Part shown: positions 35,349 to 44,459 of the stretch, piece after piece
Layout: every line of letters begins with the position of its first letter
Numbering within the stretch: position 1 is the first letter of the stretch
Source: Streptomyces sp. DH37
GTDB lineage: Bacteria > Actinomycetota > Actinomycetes > Streptomycetales > Streptomycetaceae
Assembly (NCBI RefSeq): GCF_029813835.1
Contig: NZ_JARVKV010000010.1
Location: 62,001-126,000 of the forward strand
Direction of reading: 5' to 3'
Length of the DNA: 64,000 nucleotides
Program-made: the position numbers and the translations under genes
The notes under the pieces: model-generated
Database searches by the model: none
What the model was told of the DNA's origin: nothing
Seen by the model: the letters and a program-made list of their open reading frames with translations, nothing else

Positions 35349-36149
35349 TCACCGTGCGCGGCCCGGACGCTGGAGGCGGGCGACGAACTTGTAGCGGTCG
35401 CCGCGGTAGACCGAGCGCACCCACTCCACCGGCTCCCCCTCGGTGTCCCGCGAGTGCCGGGAGAGCATCAGCATCGGCAGGCCCACGTCGGTGCCCAGCA
35501 GGGCCGCCTCGCGCGGGGTGGCCAGGGAGGTCTCGATGGTCTCCTCGGCCTCGGCGAGGTGGACGTCGTACACCTCGGCCAGGGCGGTGTAGAGGGAGGT
35601 GTACTTCACCAGGCTGCGGCGCAGCGCGGGGAAGCGCTTCTGCGACAGGTGCGTGGTCTCGATGGCCATCGGCTCGCCGCTGGCCAGCCGCAGCCGCTCG
35701 ATGCGCAGGACACGGCCCCCGGAGGGGATGCCCAGCAGCTCGGCGAGCCGTTCGTCGGCGGTGACGTAGCCGATGTCCAGCAGCTGGGAGGTGGGTTCCA
35801 GGCCCTGGGCGCGCATGTCCTCGGTGTACGAGGTGAGCTGGAGCGCCTGGGAGACCTTGGGCTTGGCCACGAAGGTGCCCTTGCCCTGGATGCGCTCCAG
35901 CCGCCCCTCGACGACCAGTTCCTGGAGCGCCTGGCGCACGGTGGTGCGGGAGGTGTCGAACTCGCTGGCGAGCGTGCGCTCCGGGGGGACCGGAGTGCCC
36001 GGGGGCATCGTTTCGGTCATCTCCAGCAGGTGGCGCTTGAGCCGGTAGTACTTGGGCACGCGCGCGGTGCGTCCGGCCGTGCCGCCCGCGCCGTCCGCCG
36101 CGGAGCGGGCGCCCGTGCCGACGGCGTTCGTGCTCCCCTCGGTCCCCAT
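35349..36149 (-). CDS. dasR: GntR-family (HutC) regulator of GlcNAc utilisation, DasR
   Basis: A 266-residue GntR/HutC regulator. After ~32 variable N-terminal residues comes the winged helix ([15 protein letters not shown] to [29 protein letters not shown]) and then a UTRA effector domain that binds glucosamine-6-phosphate in S. coelicolor DasR. From the helix-turn-helix on it is almost identical to DasR as I recall it. ATG 36149 with a GGGAAGG site is used; upstream in-frame codons to 36221 are less likely. It is divergent from dasA, whose promoter region has dre operators. DasR represses chitin and GlcNAc uptake genes and links them to development and antibiotics. Confidence 0.95.
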   Translation of the reverse strand: MGTEGSTNAVGTGARSAADGAGGTAGRTARVPKYYRLKRHLLEMTETMPPGTPVPPERTLASEFDTSRTTVRQALQELVVEGRLERIQGKGTFVAKPKVSQALQLTSYTEDMRAQGLEPTSQLLDIGYVTADERLAELLGIPSGGRVLRIERLRLASGEPMAIETTHLSQKRFPALRRSLVKYTSLYTALAEVYDVHLAEAEETIETSLATPREAALLGTDVGLPMLMLSRHSRDTEGEPVEWVRSVYRGDRYKFVARLQRPGRAR

Positions 36150-36316
36150 CGCGCGCCTTCCCGACTCGTGTCGTGACTCGTCCAGTGCCGTCACCGGCTT
36201 CCTCCGTACGTAGCGGATCACATCGTGGCACGGTCCCCGCCCCCGGTGGCGTCCCGGCTCAGATGTCGGTCCGGTAACGGATGAGACCGCGAGCTTTATA
36301 CACCGTTGACAGCCCT

Positions 36317-36332
36317 ATAGGTCTAGGCCAAG
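36317..36332. promoter_or_regulatory. Second, weaker dre-like site
   Basis: ATAGGTCTAGGCCAAG matches 11 of 16 positions of the dre consensus ACTGGTCTAGACCACT, including the central GGTCTAG. It lies 24 bases before the strong dre. Confidence 0.6.
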
Positions 36333-36340
36333 CTGCGGGC

Positions 36341-36356
36341 ACTGGTCTAAACCACT
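36341..36356. promoter_or_regulatory. DasR operator (dre) upstream of dasA
   Basis: ACTGGTCTAAACCACT matches the published dre consensus at 15 of 16 positions. It lies ~150 bases before the dasA start codon, so it should control dasA from an upstream promoter. Confidence 0.9.
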
Positions 36357-36505
36357 AGAGACCAGCCCAGCCCCACGGGCAGTACTCGTCGAATGCCATC
36401 GCATCCCGACGTCCGCGACGCGCGGTACGCCGGCGTGACCATCCGGCGGGAGCGGAGATCTCGGGCGGTGGGCGGGGGATTTCTGGCATCCCGAAGGAGA
36501 AGGAC

Positions 36506-37804
36506 GTGAAGCGCAAGCTCGTAGCGGCGATCGGCGCCGCGGCGATGATGACCGGTCTCGTGGCCTGCGGATCGGACGGTGGGAACAACTCCTCCAAGGA
36601 TCCCAAGGAGCGCGACGAGACGCTCACCGTCTGGCTGATGAACGACGCCCAGAGCACCTGGCCCGAGCTGGTCGAGGACGTCAACGCGCAGTTCAAGAAG
36701 AAGTACCCGAAGGTCACGGTCAAGGTCCAGTACCAGCAGTGGGGGGACAAGGCCAAGAAGCTGGACGCGGCGCTGGGCGGCAGCAAGTTCCCGGACGTGG
36801 TCGAGCTCGGCAACACCGAGACCATGACCTACATCCTCAACGGGGCCCTCGCCGAGATCGACCCGAAGGACTACGACAACTCCGACACCTGGATCCAGGG
36901 CCTGAAGGACACCTGCTCCTTCGAGGGCAAGCTCTACTGCGTGCCCTACTACGCGGGTGCGCGCGTCGCCGTCTACAACCAGGAGATGTTCGACAAGGGG
37001 GCGGGGACCAAGGAGCTCCCGCAGACCGAGGACGAGCTGAAGAAGGCGCTCGACGCGGTCGCGAAGGAGTACGGCGACGACAAGGCGTTCTCCTCCCTCT
37101 ACCTGCCCGGCCGCTACTGGTACGCCGCCATGTCCTACGTCGCCGCGTACGGCGGGCAGATCGCCGAGTACGACGAGGGCAAGGGCGAGTGGAAGGCCAC
37201 CCTGAGCACCCCCGAGGCGCAGAAGGGCATCGAGCACTTCATCGGTCTGGTCAAGGAGTACAACAACGGCGACCGCACCAAGGACGAGCAGGACCACGCC
37301 AATGTGATGGCCAACGAGAAGGCCGCGCTGATCTACGGCAACGGGTGGGAGGCCGGCGGCGTCGTCGAGGGCGAGAACGGCAACCCGAAGCTGAAGGGCA
37401 AGATCGCCACCGCCGGCATGCCCGGTCCCGGCGGCAAGGCGCTGCCGTCCTTCATCGGCGGTTCCGACCTCGCGGTGATCCAGAAGTCCGAGGTCCAGGA
37501 CCTGGCCAAGGACTGGGTCTCGATGTTCACCAGCGAGAAGTCGATGGAGGTCCTGGCCTCCAAGAACATCCTGCCGAACAACACCAAGCAGCTCGAGCCG
37601 CTGAAGCAGAAGCCCGAGACCGCCCCGATCGCCAACGCCGTGCCGGACGCCTGGTTCACCCCGATCGCCCCCGGCTGGACCGCGATCGAGAGCCAGAACG
37701 TGCTGGAGAACATGCTGCTGGAGGTCCTCAAGGGCACCTCGGTGGCCGACGCCACCAAGAAGGCCGACGAGAAGATCGACGAGCTGATCAACAGCGAGGC
37801 CTGA
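36506..37804 (+). CDS. dasA: N,N'-diacetylchitobiose/GlcNAc-oligomer ABC substrate-binding lipoprotein DasA
   Basis: A 432-residue extracytoplasmic solute-binding protein of the SBP_bac_1 type. The lipobox is LVAC with Cys21, so it is membrane-anchored on the outer face. It is followed by an Asn/Ser/Lys spacer and the two-lobe sugar-binding fold. Position next to dasR and dre operators identifies it as DasA, which captures chitobiose. GTG 36506 follows AAGGAGAAGG. A stem-loop without T run after the gene should leave more dasA mRNA than dasBC mRNA. Confidence 0.94.
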   Translation: MKRKLVAAIGAAAMMTGLVACGSDGGNNSSKDPKERDETLTVWLMNDAQSTWPELVEDVNAQFKKKYPKVTVKVQYQQWGDKAKKLDAALGGSKFPDVVELGNTETMTYILNGALAEIDPKDYDNSDTWIQGLKDTCSFEGKLYCVPYYAGARVAVYNQEMFDKGAGTKELPQTEDELKKALDAVAKEYGDDKAFSSLYLPGRYWYAAMSYVAAYGGQIAEYDEGKGEWKATLSTPEAQKGIEHFIGLVKEYNNGDRTKDEQDHANVMANEKAALIYGNGWEAGGVVEGENGNPKLKGKIATAGMPGPGGKALPSFIGGSDLAVIQKSEVQDLAKDWVSMFTSEKSMEVLASKNILPNNTKQLEPLKQKPETAPIANAVPDAWFTPIAPGWTAIESQNVLENMLLEVLKGTSVADATKKADEKIDELINSEA

Positions 37805-37812
37805 GAACGTGT

Positions 37813-37843
37813 CGGCGGGCCTCCTGACCCCGGGGGCCCGCCG
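37813..37843 (+). terminator. Attenuating stem-loop between dasA and dasB
   Basis: CGGCGGGCC pairs with GGCCCGCCG across 13 bases, 9 bases after the dasA stop. It lacks a T run, so partial termination or 3'-end protection is likely, typical after binding-protein genes. Confidence 0.6.
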
Positions 37844-37930
37844 GCGCACTCCGCGGCGGGCGGGCGCGTGTCCCCACGCTCCCGCCCCCCGCGCCCCTTC
37901 GGTGAAGAGAACGAACGGAAGGCCAGCACC

Positions 37931-38935
37931 GTGACCGCCGCCGACACCAAAGCCGCCGACCCGCCGGCGGCCGTACCGCACCGCCCAGGGCCGAAGCCGT
38001 CCCGGCCGTCCCGTCCGTCCGCGGGCCGGTCGCGCGCCGGCCGGGGCAAGAGCGCGAGGCTGCCGTACCTGCTGATCGCCCCGGCGATCGTCGCGGTCGG
38101 CGCCGTCTTCGCCTATCCACTGGTGAAGACCGTGATCATGTCCTTCCAGGACATGCGCCGCGCGCACCTGTGGGGTGGCACCACCCCGCCGTGGGTGGGC
38201 TTCGAGCAGTTCACCAACATCCTCGGCGACCCCCATTTCTGGGCGGTCACCTTCCGCACCGTGCTCTTCATGGTGGTCTGCGTGACGGCGACCATGGGGC
38301 TGGGACTGCTGCTGGCCCTGCTGATGCAGAGGCTGTCGACCTGGGTGCGGCTGCTGCTGACCGGCGCGCTGGTGGCCGCCTGGTCGATGCCGCTGCTGGT
38401 GGCGACCTCGATCTTCCGCTGGCTGTCGGACTCCGACTACGGCGTGATCAACAACCTGCTGAGCAGGCTCCCCGGGGTGGACTTCCAGGGCCACAACTGG
38501 TTCCTCGACCCCTGGCAGGGATTCACCATCATCGGGGCGGTGGTCGTCTGGGGCGCGATCCCGTTCGTGGTGATCACCCTCTACGCCGCGCTCACCCAGG
38601 TGCCCCAGGAACTGGAGGAGGCCGCCCAGCTCGACGGCGCGAACGCCTTCGGCGTCTTCCGCAACGTGGTCTTCCCGGTGATCAAGCCGGTCTTCCAGAT
38701 GGTCGCCACCCTCTCGGTGATCTGGGACTTCAACGTCTTCGGCCAGATCTTCCTGATGCGCGCCAACAAGCCGGAGCCCGAGTACGAGCTGCTGGGCCTG
38801 TACTCGTTCAGCAAGGCGTTCGAGAGCGCCTCGTTCAGCCAGGGAACCGCCATCGCGCTCATCACCGTGCTGCTGCTCTCCGGCGTGGCCGTGTACTACC
38901 TGCGTCAGCTGATGAAGACAGGAGAGGTCGAGTGA
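37931..38935 (+). CDS. dasB: Chitobiose ABC transporter permease DasB
   Basis: A 334-residue MalF-type inner permease with six membrane helices. The EAA loop that contacts the ATPase reads QELEEAAQLDGANAFGVF. The first ~45 residues are a basic, Pro/Arg-rich cytoplasmic tail. GTG 37931 has a GGAAGG site eight bases upstream. It overlaps dasC by GTGA. No ATPase gene is in the operon; in Streptomyces the shared MsiK ATPase encoded elsewhere serves such importers. Confidence 0.93.
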   Translation: MTAADTKAADPPAAVPHRPGPKPSRPSRPSAGRSRAGRGKSARLPYLLIAPAIVAVGAVFAYPLVKTVIMSFQDMRRAHLWGGTTPPWVGFEQFTNILGDPHFWAVTFRTVLFMVVCVTATMGLGLLLALLMQRLSTWVRLLLTGALVAAWSMPLLVATSIFRWLSDSDYGVINNLLSRLPGVDFQGHNWFLDPWQGFTIIGAVVVWGAIPFVVITLYAALTQVPQELEEAAQLDGANAFGVFRNVVFPVIKPVFQMVATLSVIWDFNVFGQIFLMRANKPEPEYELLGLYSFSKAFESASFSQGTAIALITVLLLSGVAVYYLRQLMKTGEVE

Positions 38936-39843
38936 GCACCTCCACACCGCCCGCCACCACCCCCGTGGCAGCTCCCGAGGCGGCCGCCGACACCACCTCC
39001 GTGTACGAACTGCGCCCGGACCGCGGCAAGAGCCGCCTGCTGTACAACGTGCTGGGGCTGGGCGCCTTCGTGGTGATGGTCTTCCCGGTGTACTGGCTGG
39101 TCCTCAGCGCCTTCCGGCCCAACCGCGAGATCCGCAGCTACGACCAGTCGCTGTGGCCCACCTCCTTCACCTTCGACAACTTCGTCCGCGCCACCGAGGC
39201 GCCGAACTTCTGGACGGCGATCCAGAGCAGCCTGATCATCTGCGTCACCTCGGTCGCCGGCGCCATCTTCATCGGCACCATCGCGGCGTTCGCCATCGGC
39301 CGCTTCGAGTTCTACGGGCGCAAGCCGTTCATGACGGTCCTCATCCTCGTCCAGCTGCTGCCTCCGACGGCGATGCTCATCCCCATCTACGTGCAGCTCA
39401 ACAACATGGGCGCGCTCAACGAGTACTGGGGCGTGATCATCGTCTACATGGTCTCCGTGCTGCCCTTCGCCACCTGGATGATCCGGGGCTTCGTGGTCAA
39501 CGTGCCCAGGGAGCTGGAGGAGGCGGCGATGGTCGACGGCTGCACCCGGATGGGCGCCTTCTGGCGGGTCATCTTCCCGCTGGTGGCCCCCGGACTCGCG
39601 GCGGCGTCCATCTTCGCCCTGGTCACCGCCTGGAACGAGTACCTGTTCGCGTACATCCTGCTGCAGGACAACGACAAGTACACGCTCAACGTGTGGCTGA
39701 TGAACTTCACCACCGACCGCGGTACGGACTACGGCGCCCTGATGGCCGGCTCCGTCCTCATCGCCATTCCCGTGGTGGTCTTCTTCATGATCGTCCAGAA
39801 GAAGATGGCCGCGGGCCTCACCTCCGGCGCAGTGAAGGGATAG
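38932..39843 (+). CDS. dasC: Chitobiose ABC transporter permease DasC
   Basis: A 303-residue MalG-type permease with six membrane helices and the EAA loop RELEEAAMVDGCTRMGAF. GTG 38932 overlaps the dasB stop by four bases, so the two subunits are translated in balance. The N-terminal ~35 residues are Thr/Pro/Ala-rich. Nine bases separate its stop from the next gene, continuing the operon. Confidence 0.93.
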   Translation: MSTSTPPATTPVAAPEAAADTTSVYELRPDRGKSRLLYNVLGLGAFVVMVFPVYWLVLSAFRPNREIRSYDQSLWPTSFTFDNFVRATEAPNFWTAIQSSLIICVTSVAGAIFIGTIAAFAIGRFEFYGRKPFMTVLILVQLLPPTAMLIPIYVQLNNMGALNEYWGVIIVYMVSVLPFATWMIRGFVVNVPRELEEAAMVDGCTRMGAFWRVIFPLVAPGLAAASIFALVTAWNEYLFAYILLQDNDKYTLNVWLMNFTTDRGTDYGALMAGSVLIAIPVVVFFMIVQKKMAAGLTSGAVKG

Positions 39844-39852
39844 CCGAAGCCC

Positions 39853-41391
39853 ATGACCACTCTCACCGGCACCACCGGCACCCTGGTCCGCAACGCCCTG
39901 GCCGTCCTCCAGCCCGGCTTCACCGGCACCACCGCGCCCGACTGGCTGCTGCGCAGACTGGACGAGGGACTCGCGGCCGTGGGCCTGTTCGGCCGCAACA
40001 TCACATCTCCCGCGCAGCTGGCCGCGCTCACCGCCCAGCTGCGCGGTGTCCGGCCCGAAGTGCTGGTGGCCATCGACGAGGAGGGCGGCGACGTCACCCG
40101 GCTGGAGGCCCGCGCGGGGTCGTCCTTCCCCGGCAACCTCGCCCTCGGCGCGGTCGACGACACCGGCCTGACCCGCGCCGTCGCCCGCGAGCTGGGGCGC
40201 AGGCTCGCCGAGTGCGGGGTCAACCTCAACTGGGCGCCCTCGGCCGACGTCAACTCCAACCCCGACAACCCGGTCATCGGCGTCCGCTCCTTCGGCTCCG
40301 CACCGGACCTGGTGGCCCGGCACACCGCCGCCTGGGTCGAGGGACTGCAGTCCGCCGGGGTCGCCGCCTGCACCAAGCACTTCCCCGGGCACGGCGACAC
40401 CAACGTCGACTCCCACCACGCCCTGCCGCGCATCGACGCCGACCTGGCCACGCTCGCGGAGCGCGAACTCGTCCCGTTCCGCGCGGCGATCGCCGCGGGA
40501 AGCAAGAGCGTGATGAGCGCGCACATCCTGCTGCCCGCCCTGGACCCGGCGCTCCCCGGCACGCTCAGCCCGGCCGCCCTGACCGGCCTGCTGCGCGCGC
40601 CCCGGAGCGAGGGCGGGCTCGGCTTCGAGGGACTGATCGTCACCGACGGCATGGAGATGCGGGCCATCGCGGCCACCCACGGCATCGAGCGCGGCAGTGT
40701 GCTGGCCGTCGCCGCGGGCGCGGACGCCATCTGCGTCGGCGGGGGACTGGCCGACGAGGAGACCGTGCTGCGCCTGCGTGACGCGCTGGTGCGGGCCGTG
40801 ATCGACGGCGAGCTCTCCGAGGAGCGGCTCGCCGACGCCGCGGACCGCGTCCGCGACCTGGCCCGCTGGGCCGCCCGGGCCTCCGCCCACGGGACGGCCG
40901 CCGCCCCGGCCCCCGGGATCGGCCTGGAGGCCGCCCGCCGCGCCCTGAAGGTCACCACCCGGGAGGGCCACACCCCCGTGACCGGGCCGGCGTACGTCGC
41001 CGCCTTCACCCCCGTCGCCAACATCGCCGTCGGCGACGAGACCCCCTGGGGGCTCGCCACCGAACTGGCGGAGCTGCTCCCGGGCACCGCGACCGGTTCC
41101 TGGGGCCGTGAACAGGCCGAAGCGGCGGGACGGGACGTGCTGGTCGCACAGGTGCTGGGCGAGGCGGCGGACCGTAGGATCGTCGCAGTGGTACGCGACG
41201 TCCACCGGCACCCCTGGATGGCGAACGCCCTGGACGCCCTGCTCACCGCCCGGCCGGACACGGTCGTGGTCGAGATGGGACTGCCCCAGGCGCCGCCGTC
41301 CGGAGCACTCCACATCGCGACTCACGGCGCCGCCCGCGTCTGCGGACGGGCCGCCGCGGAGGTCATCGCCGGCCGGGGAACCGACGGCTGA
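39853..41391 (+). CDS. Glycoside hydrolase family 3 beta-N-acetylhexosaminidase (NagZ type)
   Basis: A 512-residue GH3 enzyme. The NagZ signature KHFPGHGDTNVDSHHALP (residues ~176-193) supplies the His-Asp acid/base pair, and VTDGMEM holds the nucleophile Asp. The C-terminal ~150 residues form an additional domain not in small NagZ enzymes. No signal peptide is seen, so it should act in the cytoplasm, cleaving imported chitobiose or muropeptide GlcNAc to monosaccharide. It sits nine bases after dasC, consistent with operon membership. Confidence 0.9.
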   Translation: MTTLTGTTGTLVRNALAVLQPGFTGTTAPDWLLRRLDEGLAAVGLFGRNITSPAQLAALTAQLRGVRPEVLVAIDEEGGDVTRLEARAGSSFPGNLALGAVDDTGLTRAVARELGRRLAECGVNLNWAPSADVNSNPDNPVIGVRSFGSAPDLVARHTAAWVEGLQSAGVAACTKHFPGHGDTNVDSHHALPRIDADLATLAERELVPFRAAIAAGSKSVMSAHILLPALDPALPGTLSPAALTGLLRAPRSEGGLGFEGLIVTDGMEMRAIAATHGIERGSVLAVAAGADAICVGGGLADEETVLRLRDALVRAVIDGELSEERLADAADRVRDLARWAARASAHGTAAAPAPGIGLEAARRALKVTTREGHTPVTGPAYVAAFTPVANIAVGDETPWGLATELAELLPGTATGSWGREQAEAAGRDVLVAQVLGEAADRRIVAVVRDVHRHPWMANALDALLTARPDTVVVEMGLPQAPPSGALHIATHGAARVCGRAAAEVIAGRGTDG

Positions 41392-41435
41392 GCTCCGTGG
41401 ACCGTACGCACCACAGACAACGGGAGGCCCCCAGC

Positions 41436-42527
41436 ATGTCCGCCACGACTCCGGCCGCGAACCCGGCGCCGCACGGCGACCGGCCGGGCCGGATCATGTC
41501 CGGTGAGATGGCCGAGCAGCCGGCCGTGCTGCGCCGCATCCTCACCGAGGGCGCGCCGAGGATCCGCGAGGTCGCCGAGCGCATCGCGGCGCGCAACCCC
41601 CGCTTCGTGCTGCTCACCGCCCGCGGCACCTCCGACAACGCCGCCCTCTACGCCAAGTACCTGCTGGAGATCCAGCTGGGCAAACCCTGCGGCCTCACCT
41701 CCATGTCCACCACCACCGCCTACGAGGCCCGGCAGGACCTCACCGACTGCCTGGTCATCGCCGTCAGCCAGTCCGGGGGCTCTCCCGACCTGGTCGCCTC
41801 CACCCGGGCGGCGCGCGAGGCCGGTGCCGTCACCCTGGCGGTGACCAACAACCCCGACTCGCCGCTGGCCGAGGTCAGCGAGTTCCACATCGACATCCTG
41901 GCCGGCCCGGAGAAGGCGCTCCCGGCGACCAAGACCTACACCGCCGAACTGCTGTCGCTGTACCTCCTCGTCGAAGGCCTGCGCGGCGGCGACGGCGCCT
42001 TCGGCAACGCGGCCAAGGCGCTGCCCGACCTGGCCGAGTCGATCCTGGCCCGCCAGGACGAGGTCAGGCGGCTGGCCGCCCGCTACCGCTTCGCCGAACG
42101 CATGGTCATCACCTCCCGCGGCTACGGCTATCCGACGGCCAAGGAGGCGGCGCTGAAGCTGATGGAGACCAGTTACATCCCGGCCCTGTCCTACTCCGGC
42201 GCGGACCTGCTGCACGGCCCGCTGGCGATGGTCGACAACGTCTCGCCGGTGATCGCCATCGTCACCGACGGCAGGGGCGGCCGGGCACTGCAGCCCGTCC
42301 TCGACCGGCTCAAGGACCGCGGCGCCGACCTCGTCGTCATCGGCCCCGGCCGGCAGGTGGACGACGCCTCGGCGGGCTTCGTCCTGCCGACCGAGGACGT
42401 GCCCGAGGAGCTCCAGCCCATCCTGGAGATCCTCCCGCTGCAGATGCTGGCGTACGAGGTGACCATCGCCCGGGGCCAGGACCCGGACGCTCCCCGCGCC
42501 CTGGCCAAGGTCACCGAGACCCGCTGA
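41436..42527 (+). CDS. nagB: Two-SIS-domain glucosamine-6-phosphate deaminase (NagB type)
   Basis: A 363-residue tandem SIS protein related to the isomerase half of GlmS. It lacks a glutaminase domain, so it should deaminate or isomerise rather than aminate. Sugar-phosphate-binding loops read LLTARGTSDNAALYAKYL and AVSQSGGSPDLV in SIS1 and ITSRGYGYPTAKEAALKLMETS in SIS2. The equivalent S. coelicolor gene (SCO5236, from memory) is the glucosamine-6-phosphate deaminase that makes fructose-6-phosphate. The ATG has a GGGAGG site; it lies 44 bases after the hexosaminidase gene. I see no dre site of its own. Confidence 0.85.
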   Translation: MSATTPAANPAPHGDRPGRIMSGEMAEQPAVLRRILTEGAPRIREVAERIAARNPRFVLLTARGTSDNAALYAKYLLEIQLGKPCGLTSMSTTTAYEARQDLTDCLVIAVSQSGGSPDLVASTRAAREAGAVTLAVTNNPDSPLAEVSEFHIDILAGPEKALPATKTYTAELLSLYLLVEGLRGGDGAFGNAAKALPDLAESILARQDEVRRLAARYRFAERMVITSRGYGYPTAKEAALKLMETSYIPALSYSGADLLHGPLAMVDNVSPVIAIVTDGRGGRALQPVLDRLKDRGADLVVIGPGRQVDDASAGFVLPTEDVPEELQPILEILPLQMLAYEVTIARGQDPDAPRALAKVTETR

Positions 42528-42543
42528 CCGCGCCCGTCAACGC

Positions 42544-42582
42544 GCCGGGCCCCGCGCCTCCCTTCGTCGAGCGGGGCCCGGC
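42544..42582. terminator. Bidirectional hairpin terminator after nagB
   Basis: GCCGGGCCCCGC pairs exactly with its complement across a 15-base loop, between convergent nagB and SDR genes. Confidence 0.75.
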
Positions 42583-42611
42583 CGCCGTCCGTGCGGCCTC
42601 GTCCGTGCGGC

Positions 42612-43418
42612 CTACAGCAGTGCGCCGCCCGTCGCGTCCACCCACTGACCGGTCACCCAGCGGCTGTCGTCGGAGGCGAGGAAGGCCACCACGTCGGCTA
42701 TGTCCGCCGGCTCGCCGACCCGCCCCAGGGCCGCCACCTCCGCGGACCGCCGCCAGGCCGTCTCGTCCCCCCGCAGCCATCCCGCGTTCATGTCGGTGTC
42801 CACCACGCCCGGCGCCACGGCGTTGACCGTGATGCCGCGCGGTGCCAGGTCCTTGGCGAGGGTCATGGTGAAGACGTCCACGGCGCCCTTGGACATCGCG
42901 TACGAGATCAGCTCCGGCATGGCGGCGCCGCGCGTCAGCCCCGTGGAGACGTTGACGATCCGCCCGCCGTCCCGCATCCGCTCCAGAGCGAGCCGGGTGA
43001 TGAAGAAGGGCGCCTTGGTGTTGACGGCGAAGACCCGGTCGAAGTCCTCCGGGGTCGCCCTGGCGATCGGCTCGCGCGCTCCGTCGATCCCGGCGTTGTT
43101 GACCAGGACGTCCAGCCCGTCCGCCTCCCGGTCGAAGGCCTCCCACAGCGCCTCCGCGTCGCCCGGCACCCCCAGCTCCGCCCGGATCGCGAAGGCGGAG
43201 CCGCCCGAGGCCCCGATCGCCGCCACCGTCTCCTTCGCGGCCGCCTCGTCGCGGCCGTAGTGCACCCCGACCCGGGCGCCCTCCCTCCCCAGCCGCTCGG
43301 CCACGGCCCGCCCGATCCCCCGGCTGCCCCCGGTGACCAGCGCCGTCCTGCCCGCCAGCCTCCCGCTCCCCACGACTCCCGCACGCTCCCGCGCGAGCCT
43401 CTCCCCCGGTACGGCCAC
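42612..43418 (-). CDS. SDR-family oxidoreductase
   Basis: A 268-residue classical short-chain dehydrogenase. The cofactor loop is TGGSRGIGRAV, the NNAG motif is VLVNNAGIDGA, and the catalytic Ser-Tyr-Lys is in STGLTRGAAMPELISYAMSKGAVD. The Arg/His after beta2 (VHYGRDE) suggests NADPH. GTG 43418 has a GAGGGGG site seven bases upstream. It is divergent from a TetR gene that shares its 80-base promoter region, so that TetR protein probably represses it. Confidence 0.9.
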   Translation of the reverse strand: MAVPGERLARERAGVVGSGRLAGRTALVTGGSRGIGRAVAERLGREGARVGVHYGRDEAAAKETVAAIGASGGSAFAIRAELGVPGDAEALWEAFDREADGLDVLVNNAGIDGAREPIARATPEDFDRVFAVNTKAPFFITRLALERMRDGGRIVNVSTGLTRGAAMPELISYAMSKGAVDVFTMTLAKDLAPRGITVNAVAPGVVDTDMNAGWLRGDETAWRRSAEVAALGRVGEPADIADVVAFLASDDSRWVTGQWVDATGGALL

Positions 43419-43442
43419 GGTGATCCCCCTCTTGTTTAGTGA

Positions 43443-43467
43443 TCGCTACAGAAAGATCGTAGCACGC
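43443..43467. promoter_or_regulatory. Repeat pair in SDR/TetR shared promoter
   Basis: GATCGCTAC and GATCGTAGC flank an AGAAA spacer. GCTAC and GTAGC also form an inverted repeat spaced by nine bases. The site is AT-richer than its flanks and lies between the two divergent starts, as expected for a TetR operator. Confidence 0.5.
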
Positions 43468-43485
43468 TTTACGGAGCGAACGCTA

Positions 43486-43491
43486 TAGAAT
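43486..43491 (+). promoter_or_regulatory. -10 box for leaderless transcript of the TetR gene
   Basis: TAGAAT ends six bases before the ATG at 43498, predicting transcription from the start codon. Confidence 0.6.
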
Positions 43492-43497
43492 TCACCC

Positions 43498-44163
43498 ATG
43501 GCGACCAAGCAGCGCGGCAGGCCCCGCTCCTTCGACCGGGACACGGCCCTGGAGAAGGCCCTGCGCGCCTTCTGGGAGCAGGGCTACGAGACGACCTCGA
43601 TCGCGGACCTCACCCGCGCCATGGGCATCGCGGCGCCCAGCCTGTACTCCGCCTTCGGCGACAAGAGGACGCTGTTCGAGGAGGTCGTGGAGACGTACGT
43701 CCGCCGGTACGGCGGGTTCGTCGGCCGCGCCCTGGCCGAGGAGCCCACGGCGCGGGGCGCGATCGAACGCGTGCTGCGCGAGGCCGCCGCGGAGTACACC
43801 GCGCCGGGCCGCCCGTCCGGCTGCCTGGTGATCAACGCGGCCGTCAACGCCGCGCCCGCCTCGGCGGAGGTGGCCGAGGCGCTGCGCGTGATGCGCGAGG
43901 AGAACGCCCGTGCGTTCGCCTCCCGTATACGCGCCGGCGTGGCGGCCGGGGAACTGCCGGCGGACACCGACGCCTCCGCGCTCGCCCGGTTCGTCGCGTC
44001 GGTGCTGCAGGGGATGTCGCAGCAGTCGCGCGACGGCGCCGGACGGGAGGAACTGGAGGCGGTCGCCGACACGGCGATGCGGGCCTGGCCGGAGGCGCCC
44101 GGAGCGGCGGGGGAGGAGTCCGGGGCGGCGGAGGAGTCCGGGGCGGCGGCCCGGCGATCCTGA
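43498..44163 (+). CDS. TetR-family transcriptional regulator
   Basis: A 221-residue TetR repressor of the AcrR type. The N-terminal helix-turn-helix reads SIADLTRAMGIAAPSLYSAFGDKRTLFEEVV. The ligand domain contains GCLVINAAVNAAP, common to the TetR_C_16/YjdC-like group of regulators next to oxidoreductase genes. A short Glu/Ser/Gly-Ala repeat (EESGAAEESGAA) ends the protein. It is divergent from an SDR gene, its likely target. The mRNA appears leaderless. Confidence 0.88.
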   Translation: MATKQRGRPRSFDRDTALEKALRAFWEQGYETTSIADLTRAMGIAAPSLYSAFGDKRTLFEEVVETYVRRYGGFVGRALAEEPTARGAIERVLREAAAEYTAPGRPSGCLVINAAVNAAPASAEVAEALRVMREENARAFASRIRAGVAAGELPADTDASALARFVASVLQGMSQQSRDGAGREELEAVADTAMRAWPEAPGAAGEESGAAEESGAAARRS

Positions 44164-44447
44164 GGCCGGCCCGGAGGCACCCGCGGGCCGCGGCGCCGGG
44201 ACGGGACCCTCAACCCGTCCGGCACCGCAGCCCGGAGCGATCGGAGACCCGGCGCAGTCAGGGCAGAGAGCGCCCGGTCTCGTTCCACCCTCCTGTGCGG
44301 GGAGGGCGGAAGCCTTCGCCATTGTGGACCGGGCCACAGGCACGTGTCCACGCCTTGAACGCATCAGCGGTTCGCGGAAGCGGCTGCCGTCAATTCTTGC
44401 GCACAAGAGCGCGTATGCACAGACGTACGACCGGATCGGTCGCCGGT

Positions 44448-44453
44448 TAGGCT
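44448..44453 (+). promoter_or_regulatory. -10 box for leaderless transcript of the histidine kinase gene
   Basis: TAGGCT ends six bases before the GTG at 44460, and no ribosome binding site is present. Confidence 0.55.
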
Positions 44454-44459
44454 CACACC

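Larger units (their letters stand above)
36150..36505. other. dasR-dasA divergent regulatory region
   Basis: A 356-base control region holding the dre sites. The segment around 36290-36330 is unusually AT-rich (GAGCTTTATACACCG), suggesting core promoter elements for dasA nearby. No small gene is seen. Confidence 0.7.

Noticed and set aside
41392..41435. A dre site directly before the SIS deaminase gene
   Set aside because: No stretch here matches ACTGGTCTAGACCACT beyond chance; the gene is probably read from dasA.
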